This document shows, in pieces, positions 36,135-45,409 of a stretch of 51,761 nucleotides of DNA. The DNA is from an uncultured bacterium (lineage in GTDB: Bacteria > Bacillota > Clostridia > Lachnospirales > Lachnospiraceae): contig CANPIC010000018.1 in NCBI GenBank assembly GCA_947574055.1, forward strand, positions 1-51,761, given 5' to 3'. Both the position numbers and the translations under genes were made by a program. The stretch's first letter is position 1. Each line of letters starts with the position of its first letter. The notes under the pieces are model-generated. The model did not search any database. It had not been told where the DNA came from and saw only the letters and a program-made list of their open reading frames with translations.

Positions 36135-37160
36135 ATGGAGAAAAAGAAGATCGACTGGGGAGGACTTGGATTTGACTATATAAGGACCGACTGGCGTTTT
36201 GTGGCCGACTATAAAGATGGTGCATGGGAAGAGGGGGCACTGACGGAGCAGGCGGATCTGGTGATCAATGAGTGCGCCGGGGTTTTGCAGTATTCCCAGT
36301 CCTGTTTTGAAGGCCTTAAGGCATATACGACAGAGAACGGACGTATCGTGACCTTTAGGCCGGATCTGAACGCCCAGCGCATGGAAGATTCCTGCCGCAG
36401 GCTGGAGATGCCGGTTTTTCCGAAGGAGAAATTTGTGGATGCGGTGCTTCGCACCGTAAAGGCTAATGAGGCCTTTGTTCCTCCTTATGGCAGCGGGGCT
36501 ACTTTATATATCCGTCCGTTTATGTTCGCCAGCGGGCCGGTCATCGGTGTGAGACCTGCCGATGCCTATCAGTTCCGCGTGTTTACGACGCCGGTAGGAC
36601 CTTATTTCAAAGGCGGGGTAAAGCCGCTGACCATCCGGATCAGCGATTTTGACCGGGCGGCGCCCAATGGCACAGGTCATATCAAAGCCGGACTGAATTA
36701 TGCCATGAGTCTTTATGCCATTGTGGACGCGCATAAGCAGGGGTTTGATGAAAATATGTATCTGGATGCGGCGACCCGTACAAAGGTGGAGGAGACCGGA
36801 GGTGCGAATTTTATTTTTGTGACAAAGGATAACAAGGTGGTGACACCGAAGTCTTCCAGTATCCTGCCCTCAATCACCAGACGATCTTTGATGTATGTGG
36901 CGAAAGAGTATCTGGGACTGGAGACAGAAGAGCGGGAAGTATACAAAGAAGAACTGAAGGATTTTGCGGAGTGTGGACTCTGTGGTACAGCAGCGGTTAT
37001 TTCTCCGGTGGGGAAGATTGTGGATCACGGTCATGAGATCTGTCTGCCCGGCGGTATGGCAGATATGGGGCCTGTGACCAGGAGACTGTATGACACCCTG
37101 ACAGGCATTCAGATGGGCCGCATCGAAGCGCCCAAAGGCTGGATTCAGGAAATCGGATAA
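36135..37160 (+). CDS. ilvE: branched-chain amino acid aminotransferase
   Basis: PLP fold-type IV transaminase that makes or degrades leucine, isoleucine and valine. 341 residues, typical of the larger BCAT subgroup. Landmarks: LQYSQSCFEGLKAY, YIRPFMFASGP, the PLP lysine in GHIKAGLNYA, the phosphate-binding VEETGGANFIF and the late CGTAAVISPVG. GGAGG lies ten bases before the ATG. It has its own promoter (36047-36075) and terminator (37190-37224), so it forms a single-gene unit. Confidence 0.95.
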   Translation: MEKKKIDWGGLGFDYIRTDWRFVADYKDGAWEEGALTEQADLVINECAGVLQYSQSCFEGLKAYTTENGRIVTFRPDLNAQRMEDSCRRLEMPVFPKEKFVDAVLRTVKANEAFVPPYGSGATLYIRPFMFASGPVIGVRPADAYQFRVFTTPVGPYFKGGVKPLTIRISDFDRAAPNGTGHIKAGLNYAMSLYAIVDAHKQGFDENMYLDAATRTKVEETGGANFIFVTKDNKVVTPKSSSILPSITRRSLMYVAKEYLGLETEEREVYKEELKDFAECGLCGTAAVISPVGKIVDHGHEICLPGGMADMGPVTRRLYDTLTGIQMGRIEAPKGWIQEIG

Positions 37161-37189
37161 TCAGTGCACCTGCACTGCAGAGAGAAAGG

Positions 37190-37224
37190 ATGCCCTTGGG
37201 GCTGCGGCCCTGGGACATTTTTTC
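37190..37224 (+). terminator. ilvE terminator
   Basis: Imperfect stem built on GGGC-TGCG-GCCC, extended outward with mismatches (TGCCC with GGGACA), followed by TTTTTT. A separate perfect inverted repeat CAGTGCA-CC-TGCACTG precedes it at 37162-37177. Confidence 0.7.
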
Positions 37225-37335
37225 TCATTTTATCATAAAGAGGTCTTGCATTTTCCGTATGATAAAAGAATCTTCCGGCGGAAGTATTGGTTGGCTGCTA
37301 TTTGTGGGATACGACAGGAGAAAGGGGTATGGCGG

Positions 37336-37965
37336 ATGGACAGGACATATGTGATCGGGGTGGCAGGGGGGACTGCTTCCGGCAAGACGACGATTGTAAA
37401 GATTATCAAGGACTATTTTGGAGAAGGCATTGAGCTGGTGGGGCATGACTGTTACTACAAAGCGCATGACAGTATGCCCTTTGAAGAGCGGGAAAAACTC
37501 AATTATGATCATCCGGCTTCGTTTGACACAGAACGCATGGTCGCGGATGTGATGGCTCTTAAATCAGGCAAGCCGATTGAACGGCCCGTATATGATTATA
37601 ATATACACAACCGCGCCAGAGAGACTGTGACTGTATATCCCAAGAGGATACTGATGCTGGAGGGGATACTGATACTGGACTCTGAGCCGCTGCGGAATCT
37701 GATGGATCTGAAAATTTTTGTAGATACGGACGCTGATGAGCGCCTGATGCGCAGGATCACGCGGGACATGGCGGAGCGGGGCAGGAGTGTGGAGTCGGTG
37801 CTGCGTCAGTACCGCACCACGGTGAAGCCCATGCATGAACAGTTCGTGGAACCTTCCAAAAAATATGCGGATCTGATCATACCCAGGGGAGGCAGAAATA
37901 ACGTAGCGATTGCCATTCTGAAAAATTATCTGAAAAAAATTCTGGATGGAGAAGAGACGGAATGA
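37336..37965 (+). CDS. udk: uridine kinase
   Basis: Phosphorylates uridine and cytidine with ATP or GTP. 209 residues, standard length, with the P-loop GGTASGKTTI at ~11-20, DCYYK, the YDYNIHNRARETV segment and a C-terminal LIIPRGGRNNVAI. The ATG at 37336 has AAAGGGG eight bases upstream; a longer frame to 37246 begins at TTG inside the spacer and is rejected. Its stop overlaps the start of the PHP gene (ATGA), so the two are translationally coupled. It complements the uridine phosphorylase and nucleoside transporter at 45-51 kb. Confidence 0.95.
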   Translation: MDRTYVIGVAGGTASGKTTIVKIIKDYFGEGIELVGHDCYYKAHDSMPFEEREKLNYDHPASFDTERMVADVMALKSGKPIERPVYDYNIHNRARETVTVYPKRILMLEGILILDSEPLRNLMDLKIFVDTDADERLMRRITRDMAERGRSVESVLRQYRTTVKPMHEQFVEPSKKYADLIIPRGGRNNVAIAILKNYLKKILDGEETE

Positions 37966-38732
37966 CGAAAAGAGATTACGGGGAAGAATATCCTTATCTG
38001 TATGAAACCCATTTGCATACCAGGGAGGCCAGCGCCTGTGCAAAAAACAGTGGCGCGGAGATGGCTAGGGCCTGCAAGGACGCCGGTTACACGGGTATAT
38101 TTGTGACAGATCATAACTGGGGCGGCAATACGGCTGTTCCCAGGAAATTACCCTGGAGAAAATTGGTAGAGCGATTTTGCAGAGGGTATGATGCGGCAAA
38201 GGAAATGGGTGATAAGATCGGACTGGATGTATTTTTCGGCTGGGAAGCCGGGTATCAGGGGACGGAGTTTTTGATTTATGGCCTGTCTCCTGCGTGGATG
38301 CTGGCACATCCCGGGCTTTTGGAGGCTAGCGTGGAAGAACAGTTTGCGCTGGTCCATCAGGGCGGCGGACTGATCATCCATGCGCATCCGTTCCGTGAGG
38401 AGTATTATATCCCTGAGATCAGATTGTTTCCGGAATTTGTGGATGGTGTGGAAGGGATCAATGCCACGCACAGCAGCAGCCTGAGTAAAGCGCATAATAA
38501 GCCCGTGTATGACGAGAAGGCGGTGGCTTATGGCCGGGAACACGGATTTGCGCTTACAGCCGGTTCAGATATTCATACGATCAACCTGTTTGGCGGCGGC
38601 ATGGCATTCAGGCGCCGGCTCAGAGACGGAAGAGATTTTGCGGAGGCGGTAAGGAATCAGGAACCCTATCTTTTGACAAACGGCGAGACATGGTATGACC
38701 AGGCGGGGAATAGGCTGGAAGGCAGACAATAG
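37962..38732 (+). CDS. PHP-domain phosphoesterase-like protein
   Basis: 256-residue protein of the PHP metal-dependent phosphoesterase superfamily. Metal-binding motifs are in order: ETHLHTREASAC, FVTDHNWGG, GWEAGYQ, IIHAHPFREE and the late AGSDIHT. Such proteins hydrolyse phosphoesters, including histidinol phosphate and nucleotides; the substrate is not evident. It overlaps udk by four bases, which suggests a nucleotide-related role, but this is inference. Length and lack of other domains point to a stand-alone hydrolase. Confidence 0.9.
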   Translation: MTKRDYGEEYPYLYETHLHTREASACAKNSGAEMARACKDAGYTGIFVTDHNWGGNTAVPRKLPWRKLVERFCRGYDAAKEMGDKIGLDVFFGWEAGYQGTEFLIYGLSPAWMLAHPGLLEASVEEQFALVHQGGGLIIHAHPFREEYYIPEIRLFPEFVDGVEGINATHSSSLSKAHNKPVYDEKAVAYGREHGFALTAGSDIHTINLFGGGMAFRRRLRDGRDFAEAVRNQEPYLLTNGETWYDQAGNRLEGRQ

Positions 38733-38769
38733 CTGAGGGCCGCTGCGCAGGGGCACCGGATGAGAAGGG

Positions 38770-40203
38770 ATGAGATGCTATATGGAAAAGAGGGATGTAT
38801 CTATGAGAGATCAGGTGGATGTGATTATTATAGGAGCCGGACCGGGCGGTATTTTCTGCGCTTATGAATTGCTGCGACAGAGGCCGGAACTGAAAGTTGT
38901 GATGATCGAAAAGGGGCGTTCCATCGAAAAACGGGAATGTCCCAAGAGAAAGACGAAACAGTGTGTGGGTTGTAAACCCTGTTCGATTACCACCGGTTTC
39001 GCAGGGGCGGGTGCTTTTTCAGATGGTAAGCTCTCTCTTTCCCCGGATGTGGGCGGTAATCTGCCCGACATTCTGGGATATGAGGAGACGACGAGACTGA
39101 TCAGGGAATCGGATGCGGTTTATCTGCAGTTTGGCGCCGACAGCAGCGTCTACGGAATGGATAAGGCAGCCGAGATCCGGGAAATCCGCAGAAAGGCCAT
39201 CAATGCCAATTTGAAGCTGGTGGAGTGTCCCATTCGTCATCTTGGCACGGAGGAAGGCTATAAAATTTATTCCAGACTGCAAAGACACCTGGAAGAAGCA
39301 GGGGCAGAACTGCATTTTCAGACGATGGTGACGGAGATCCTTGTGGAAAATGGTATGGCCACAGGAGTCAGGACGGACCGGGGAGAGGTTTTCTATGGGA
39401 AAGAGATTATTTCTGCCGTAGGCAGGGAAGGCGCGGACTGGTTTAAGAGCAAGTGTCTGGAAATCGGCATTGAGACTACACCTGGGACAGTGGATGTCGG
39501 TGTCCGGGTGGAAGTGCGGGATGAAGTGATGCAAACACTGAATGAAAATCTCTATGAAGCGAAACTGGTCTATCACACCCCTACGTTTGACGATAAAGTA
39601 CGTACCTTTTGTACCAATCCGTCGGGAGAGGTGGCGACGGAGTATTATGAGGGCGGGCTTGCGGTGGTCAACGGCCATGCTTATAAATCCAAAGAGTACA
39701 AAACGGATAATACCAATTTTGCCATACTGGTGTCCAAGAATTTCACCAAGCCGTTTACCACGCCCATTGCCTATGGGCGCAAGATAGCGGAACTTTCCAA
39801 TATGCTGTGCGGCGGAAAGATTCTGGTACAGACTTTTGGTGATTTCAGAAGGGGCAGGCGTACGACGGAGGAGCGGCTGTGCCGCAACAATATCATCCCC
39901 ACGCTCAAAGATGCGGTGCCGGGGGACCTGTCTCTTGTATTTCCACACAGGATTATGGTGGATATTGAAGAGATGCTGCTGGCGCTTGACAAGGTGACGC
40001 CGGGAATTGCTTCCGAAGAGACGCTTCTCTATGGGGTGGAAGTTAAGTTTTATTCCAATAAAGTAGTGGTAAACCGGGACTTTGAAACGAGTATCCGGGG
40101 ACTGCGTGCCATTGGTGATGGTGCGGGTGTGACACGGGGACTGCAGCAGGCGTCAGCCAATGGCATCAGTGTGGCAAGGAGCATCCTGAAAACCATGGAG
40201 TGA
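38770..40203 (+). CDS. FAD-dependent oxidoreductase (COG2509-like)
   Basis: 477 residues from the first ATG. The Rossmann FAD-binding motif VDVIIIGAGPGGIFCAYELL is followed by MIEKG and, at the C-terminus, RAIGDGAGVTRGLQQASANG. A Cys cluster (RECPKRKTKQCVGCKPCS) follows the dinucleotide motif. The protein belongs to the NAD(P)/FAD-dependent dehydrogenase family of unknown substrate common in Firmicutes. In-frame ATGs at 38782 and 38803 are alternatives; the last has GAGGG eight bases upstream and would give 466 residues. The parvulin gene follows at once. Confidence 0.88.
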   Translation: MRCYMEKRDVSMRDQVDVIIIGAGPGGIFCAYELLRQRPELKVVMIEKGRSIEKRECPKRKTKQCVGCKPCSITTGFAGAGAFSDGKLSLSPDVGGNLPDILGYEETTRLIRESDAVYLQFGADSSVYGMDKAAEIREIRRKAINANLKLVECPIRHLGTEEGYKIYSRLQRHLEEAGAELHFQTMVTEILVENGMATGVRTDRGEVFYGKEIISAVGREGADWFKSKCLEIGIETTPGTVDVGVRVEVRDEVMQTLNENLYEAKLVYHTPTFDDKVRTFCTNPSGEVATEYYEGGLAVVNGHAYKSKEYKTDNTNFAILVSKNFTKPFTTPIAYGRKIAELSNMLCGGKILVQTFGDFRRGRRTTEERLCRNNIIPTLKDAVPGDLSLVFPHRIMVDIEEMLLALDKVTPGIASEETLLYGVEVKFYSNKVVVNRDFETSIRGLRAIGDGAGVTRGLQQASANGISVARSILKTME

Positions 40204-40208
40204 CCAAG

Positions 40209-41390
40209 ATGAGAAAAGAGTCAGGGTACATGCCACAGGCGGAGACCGGGAAAAAGACGATATTTCGCAAATATTTGTTTGTTCTGCTGAGTGCTGCGGT
40301 TTTGGTTCTGCTGAGTGGCGGGTGCGGCAGCAAAATTGAGGAGACGGAGCGGGAAAATGGCTCCGCTGAGGCCGCCGAGACGGAAAAAAGAGACGAAACG
40401 GAAAAGATTAAAGTCGTGTTGACCACAGGGTTTGGCAAAGACGAGGTATTTCGTATAGAGAGTACTTCCTGTTCGGTATCTGAGATTATGGTATATCTGA
40501 CCAACACGCAGAATCAGTATGAGAGTATCTATGGTACCAGAATCTGGGATAAGACACTGCGGGGGACCACACTGGAACAAAATGTAAAGGATACGGTCCT
40601 GGCCGAGCTGGCAGAGATCAAGGTCATGAGTCTGCTGGCCGGAAAATATGGCGTGACGCTTAACGATCGTGAAAAGACACTGGCACAACAGGCCGGAGCG
40701 GAATATTATGCATCCCTGAATGAAGCGGAGATCCGGGCTATGGACGTGGATGAAAAAAGTCTTACGGCCATGTATGAGGAATATGCCATTGCGGACAAGG
40801 TGTACCGCTATATCATCAAGGATATTAACCCGGAAATCAGCGATGACGAAGCGAGGACCATTACAATCTCCCACATTCTGATCAAGACCTATTCTCTGGG
40901 TAGTGATGGGAGGCGTGTGCCTTATGAAGAGGCAGAGAAGCGGCAGGCACGTGAAAAGGCGGAGCAGGTTCTGGCAGAGATCCAGGCAGGAGCAGATTTT
41001 GACAGTCTTGTGACCAGATATAACGAGGACAGCAAAAGCATCTATTCTTTCGGCAAAGGTGAGATGGAAGAAGGGTTTGAAAAAGCGGCCTTCAATCTGG
41101 GAACCGGTGAGATCAGTGATATTGTGGAAACGCAGTACGGCTACCATATCATTCGCTGTATCAGCACTTTTAATAAAGAAGAGACAGATGCCAACAAGGT
41201 AAAAATAGTAGAACAGAGAAGGAAGGAAGTGTTCAGTCAGGAGTATGATGCTTTTGCAGAGTCCCTGGCCCGTAATATGAACCCGGATGTCTGGGAGAGC
41301 ATTGCCATGATTCACGATGATACTGTGAATACATCGGCGTTTTTCCGGATCTATGAGAAGTATTTTGACGGTGTGTTTGGCCAGAAATGA
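40209..41390 (+). CDS. parvulin-type peptidyl-prolyl isomerase lipoprotein (PrsA-like)
   Basis: 393-residue lipoprotein: signal helix (~20-36) and lipobox LSGGC with Cys39, a SurA-like N-terminal region (~70-210), and a PpiC rotamase domain (~220-325: ISHILIKTY, FDSLVTRYNEDSKS, FGKGEMEEGFEKAAFNL, TQYGYHIIRC). It should fold secreted proteins on the outer face of the membrane. GGAG lies eight bases before the ATG at 40209. It overlaps the end region of the FAD oxidoreductase operon, five bases after that stop. Confidence 0.92.
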   Translation: MRKESGYMPQAETGKKTIFRKYLFVLLSAAVLVLLSGGCGSKIEETERENGSAEAAETEKRDETEKIKVVLTTGFGKDEVFRIESTSCSVSEIMVYLTNTQNQYESIYGTRIWDKTLRGTTLEQNVKDTVLAELAEIKVMSLLAGKYGVTLNDREKTLAQQAGAEYYASLNEAEIRAMDVDEKSLTAMYEEYAIADKVYRYIIKDINPEISDDEARTITISHILIKTYSLGSDGRRVPYEEAEKRQAREKAEQVLAEIQAGADFDSLVTRYNEDSKSIYSFGKGEMEEGFEKAAFNLGTGEISDIVETQYGYHIIRCISTFNKEETDANKVKIVEQRRKEVFSQEYDAFAESLARNMNPDVWESIAMIHDDTVNTSAFFRIYEKYFDGVFGQK

Positions 41391-41518
41391 CAGAAAGCAG
41401 GTGGAATTTTACAAGACCGGAGCAATAGGGACGCATGGACGTATTGTCGTGTGGAATAGAGACAAAATCCGGCGTCATATACTATACAGCAATGAAAAAG
41501 AGAAAAGAGGCAGTCTGC

Positions 41519-42253
41519 ATGAAGGTAAGGATTTGGATAAAACGGATGGTGATTCTGGATCTGCTTCTGGCGGGGCTGCTTTTTTTGATCCAGTCTGAAC
41601 GGGTGGCATCCGATCTGCCGGCAGTGGCGGCGGTAAAAACAGGCGAAGAAGAAAGCCTGGCAGTAGAAAACACAGATCAAAGCAAACAGGAGGACGCAGG
41701 CAAGCGGATCGCGCTGACCTTCGATGACGGGCCACATCCCCGTTATACGGTAAAACTGCTGGACGGCCTGAAAGAGCGGGGGGTTAAGGCCACCTTTTTT
41801 GTGACAGGCGCCAATGTCTCCAAATATCCGGACATTGTGGAACGGATGTATGAAGAAGGTCATCTGATTGGTAATCATACTTTTCATCATGTGCAGCTGA
41901 CTGCCGCCAACGGAGAACAGTTCCGGGAAGAGATTGTTTCCACCAATGAGGCGATACGGGAGGTTACGGGGGAGGATACGGAATATATCAGACCGCCTTA
42001 TGGTTCCTGGAACAAGCGGTATGAAGAAGAACTGAATATGTTTCCTGTTCTCTGGTCGATTGACCCAAGAGACTGGTGCTCGGATGACAAGGACTGCATT
42101 GTCAGAAATACAATCAGCAGGGTCAAGGAAGGCGATATCATACTGATGCATGACCAGTATCCTGCCAGCATAGCAGCGGCACTGGAGATCGTCGACCGCC
42201 TGCAGAAGGAAGGATATGTGTTTGTGACTGTGGAGGAGATTTTGCTGGATTGA
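41519..42253 (+). CDS. polysaccharide deacetylase (NodB family)
   Basis: 244 residues: N-terminal membrane anchor (~8-25), linker, then a NodB domain (~63-244). Catalytic motifs: TFDDGPHP with Asp69-Asp70, GNHTFHHV with His120 and His124, RPPYGSWN, and LMHD near the end. Members remove acetyl groups from peptidoglycan GlcNAc or MurNAc, which can give lysozyme resistance or mark spore cortex. The ATG at 41519 is chosen for GAGG eight bases upstream and because it starts the anchor; in-frame ATGs at 41492 and 41435 would add a polar extension before it. Confidence 0.92.
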   Translation: MKVRIWIKRMVILDLLLAGLLFLIQSERVASDLPAVAAVKTGEEESLAVENTDQSKQEDAGKRIALTFDDGPHPRYTVKLLDGLKERGVKATFFVTGANVSKYPDIVERMYEEGHLIGNHTFHHVQLTAANGEQFREEIVSTNEAIREVTGEDTEYIRPPYGSWNKRYEEELNMFPVLWSIDPRDWCSDDKDCIVRNTISRVKEGDIILMHDQYPASIAAALEIVDRLQKEGYVFVTVEEILLD

Positions 42254-42262
42254 GGAAATCTC

Positions 42263-42291
42263 TTGCACTCCTTTCTAAAAAAGTGTACAAT
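42263..42291 (+). promoter_or_regulatory. promoter of the chemoreceptor/binding-protein pair
   Basis: TTGCAC (42263-42268), 17-base spacer, TACAAT (42286-42291). Start near 42298. Confidence 0.55.
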
Positions 42292-42350
42292 AAAATCAGT
42301 TTTACCCGGGATTTTTTGTACAAAAAGAGGGAATGAGGGCGGGAGAGGTT

Positions 42351-44360
42351 ATGAAAGAGGAAAGAGGGAAACGTGTGGTATCCATTAAGGTAAAATTGCT
42401 GGGGATTATTTTACCGATGGTGATACTGATTATGGTACTTTTGGTGGGACTGTCGTATTTTATTTCCAGGAATATCATCAAGTCGTATTCGGAGAATCTG
42501 CTTGGTTCCTCCATTGAGAACCAGGCGAATCAGATAGAAGCATGGCTGAATGAGAACCTGGCAGCTTTTCAGGCCGCCAAACGTGCTATTGAGCAGACGA
42601 ACCCGCAGCCGGAGCAGCTGCAGGCTATTTTGGACAGTTACTATGGATTCAATGACAATTATCCGCAGGGGTTGTATATTGCGGAAGAAAACGGAAATCT
42701 GCTCATTGCCACAGGGTCTGAGAAGAAAGAGGAAGATCCGCTGCATACGGTGTGGTATGAGGAGGGGCTGACGCGCTGGAATATGGGATTTACCCGTGCC
42801 TATACCAGTGACACCGGGGCCGAGGTGATCAGTGCGTCGGGTATTTTAAAGGATGATTCCGGCCTCATCAGAGTGATTTCGGCAGATCTGACACTGGAGA
42901 GAATCAGCATTATCGTGAACAGCTTTATAGAGATGGAGCAGGCCAGGGCGTTTCTGGTGAGCAGTACGGATGGTGTCATTTTGGCACATCATGAGAATAG
43001 TCTGATATCCACAGGGCTGAGCCAGTCGGGGGATGATTTCCTGCGCACCGTCGGAGAAAAGATCGACGGGCAGGATCTGGAGATGGCGGAGATCATGGGC
43101 AATATGACCGCTTTTACGCAGATACAGGGGACGGACTGGATTCTTGTATCTTATATCCCCACGGATGTGATTTATGCGGATATCAAGGGTGTGAGAACTC
43201 TGATGATCGTAATCGGCCTGGTGTCGGTGCTGATACTGGCCGTTTTGGTGGAACGCGTGGTACATATGGTGATCCGTCCTGTAAAAGGCCTGACGGATGT
43301 TATCACTGCCATGACAGGCGGCGATTTTACGATTCAGGTGGGCGCAAAGAGCGGTGATGAGATCGGTGTGATGAGCCGTCATGTGGAGAGTTTTATTATC
43401 ACCATGCGGCAGATGATCGCTTCCATACACGGGGTTTCACGCAAGCTGAATGAAGAGGCCGGCACCAGCAATGAAGTGTCCGGGCAGATGTATGATGCTT
43501 CCAGGCTGCAAAGCCAGTCTATGAAAGAACTGAACGTGACAGTGGAACAGCTTTCTCTTTCTGTCAATGAGATTGCGGATAATGCGACCACACTTGCCAC
43601 GGTGGTTGCGGATACAAAAGAGGACGGATCGCAGGTAGATCAGAAAATGCGGGAAACCGTGGAGGTATCCAGACACGGTAAGGAAGATATGCAGCGCGTC
43701 AGCGGTGCCATGACAGATATCAACACATCCATGCGAAAACTGCAGCAGGCCATTGACAAGGTGGGACAGGCCTCGGAAGAGATCAATACGATTACGGGTG
43801 TGATCGGTAATATTGCAGATCAGACAGATCTGCTTTCGCTGAATGCTTCTATCGAAGCCGCCAGAGCGGGTGAAGCAGGAAGGGGATTCGCGGTGGTGGC
43901 CATGGAGATCGGACAGCTGGCCAAGACAAGTGCCGAGGCGGTTCATAACATAGAAATCCTCATCAAGGAAATCAGCGAACTGGTGGGAGATACGGTCAGA
44001 CAGACGGATGAGAGTGTAAAGAATATCGAACAGAGCAGCAGGCTGGTGGGGGATGCACTGAAGACCTTTGACACCATATTCGATGACATTGACGGTGTGA
44101 GCAGTCTTGTACAGGAAATGATAAAGAAGGTGGAGCAGGTAGACGATGTGGCCACCAATATGGCAGCCATTTCTGAGGAGCAGGCGGCCAGCTCGCAGGA
44201 GATACTGGCGACCTCGGAGACTATGGTGGAACAGGCCAACCATATTACGGAAAGCAGCGAACGGGTATCGGAAGGGGCGCAGGAGCTGACGGCATCGGCA
44301 GAAGAATTGTATGGACAGGTAGCCAGATTCAGAATAGAGAAGGAGGCCGGAGCACGATGA
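42351..44360 (+). CDS. methyl-accepting chemotaxis protein
   Basis: 669 residues: TM1 (~16-38), a Cache-type extracellular sensor (~40-265), TM2 (~278-300), HAMP (~302-355) and a cytoplasmic signalling domain (~375-660) with the hairpin tip [20 protein letters not shown]. It passes ligand signals to CheA/CheW. No che or flagellar gene is in the window. GGGAG lies five bases before the ATG at 42351; the ATG at 42333 is an alternative. The stop overlaps the start of the next gene by four bases (ATGA), so receptor and binding lipoprotein are translationally coupled. Confidence 0.95.
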   Translation: MKEERGKRVVSIKVKLLGIILPMVILIMVLLVGLSYFISRNIIKSYSENLLGSSIENQANQIEAWLNENLAAFQAAKRAIEQTNPQPEQLQAILDSYYGFNDNYPQGLYIAEENGNLLIATGSEKKEEDPLHTVWYEEGLTRWNMGFTRAYTSDTGAEVISASGILKDDSGLIRVISADLTLERISIIVNSFIEMEQARAFLVSSTDGVILAHHENSLISTGLSQSGDDFLRTVGEKIDGQDLEMAEIMGNMTAFTQIQGTDWILVSYIPTDVIYADIKGVRTLMIVIGLVSVLILAVLVERVVHMVIRPVKGLTDVITAMTGGDFTIQVGAKSGDEIGVMSRHVESFIITMRQMIASIHGVSRKLNEEAGTSNEVSGQMYDASRLQSQSMKELNVTVEQLSLSVNEIADNATTLATVVADTKEDGSQVDQKMRETVEVSRHGKEDMQRVSGAMTDINTSMRKLQQAIDKVGQASEEINTITGVIGNIADQTDLLSLNASIEAARAGEAGRGFAVVAMEIGQLAKTSAEAVHNIEILIKEISELVGDTVRQTDESVKNIEQSSRLVGDALKTFDTIFDDIDGVSSLVQEMIKKVEQVDDVATNMAAISEEQAASSQEILATSETMVEQANHITESSERVSEGAQELTASAEELYGQVARFRIEKEAGAR

Positions 44361-45343
44361 AGAAGAGACAATGGCTGAAAGCGCTGGCGGTTTTGGGGGC
44401 ATTTATATTGCTTCTGGCAACAGGCGGTTGCGGCAGACAGCGTGTTATGGGGCAGAAAGAAATCCGGATTTTCCTTTCCTTAAACGAAATGGATACCTTC
44501 CGGCAGACACTGGTGGACGCTGCCGCGGCCAAGGCGGCGGAGATGGGAGTTTATCTGCATGTAGAGGATGCGCATGGTTCCATAGAGGAGCAGGTGGAGC
44601 AGCTCAAACGGGCAGCGGCCGAAGAATATGATGTAATACTTTGCAGCGCTGTTTCGACGGATACGGCAGTCCAGCTTAAAATGAGTGCAGAGCAGATTCC
44701 GATCGTATTTTTTAACAGTTGTCCCGATGATAAATATCTGGAAGCGGGGAAATATGTATATGTGGGGTCTGATGAGCAGGTAGCCGGTCAGTTTCAGGCC
44801 GAGTATGTACTGGGGCAGATGAGTGGTCAGCAGGAGATCAATGTGGTGCTGATCAAAGGTCCCAGGTACCATTCTGCCACTACAGGCAGAACAAGCGGTG
44901 TGAAAAACACACTGGAAGCCAGTGGCAAAAAAGTCAATTATATCTTTGAGGACAGCGCCAACTGGGATACGGAGCAGGCCAGGGAGTTATTCGCATTGTT
45001 TCTGCGTACCGGGAACAGCGCAGACTGTGTGATCTGCAATAATGATGCCATGGCCCTTGGTGTACTGGAGGCAGGCAGGGCAGCAGGCATGGATTTTTCC
45101 AAAGTCCAGGTCCTGGGAGTGGATGCCACCGAGGACGGCTGCATGGCCATCGAGAATGGCGAAATGGCGTTTACGGTTTATCAGTCAGGCAAAGGGCAGG
45201 GGGAAGCGGCAGTGGAGATGGCAGTCCGCCTGGCCGGAGGCGGTGATACAAAAGACATGGAAGGGATTTCCGAAGACGGCAAGTATGTCTGGGTGGAGTT
45301 TGAAAAAGTGGATGGGGGAAATGTTTCCCAATACAGGCATTGA
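44357..45343 (+). CDS. type-1 periplasmic-binding-protein-like lipoprotein
   Basis: 328 residues: signal peptide with lipobox ATGGC (Cys25), then a two-lobed sugar-binding-protein fold of the LacI/RbsB group (~37-315: [78 protein letters not shown]). It probably binds a sugar or AI-2-like ligand outside the cell. No ABC ATPase or permease of its kind follows; the next gene has its own strong promoter, whose -35 overlaps this stop. A ligand-presenting partner of the chemoreceptor is the most likely role. Confidence 0.9.
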   Translation: MKKRQWLKALAVLGAFILLLATGGCGRQRVMGQKEIRIFLSLNEMDTFRQTLVDAAAAKAAEMGVYLHVEDAHGSIEEQVEQLKRAAAEEYDVILCSAVSTDTAVQLKMSAEQIPIVFFNSCPDDKYLEAGKYVYVGSDEQVAGQFQAEYVLGQMSGQQEINVVLIKGPRYHSATTGRTSGVKNTLEASGKKVNYIFEDSANWDTEQARELFALFLRTGNSADCVICNNDAMALGVLEAGRAAGMDFSKVQVLGVDATEDGCMAIENGEMAFTVYQSGKGQGEAAVEMAVRLAGGGDTKDMEGISEDGKYVWVEFEKVDGGNVSQYRH

Positions 45344-45368
45344 CTCTTGCGCTGGAAAATCTTATAAT
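45340..45368 (+). promoter_or_regulatory. strong promoter of the nucleoside-uptake operon
   Basis: TTGACT (45340-45345), 17-base spacer, TATAAT (45363-45368). The -35 overlaps the stop codon of the preceding gene. Confidence 0.8.
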
Positions 45369-45409
45369 GAATTACTGAATAACAAATATTTCAAGGGAGG
45401 TACTCATCT

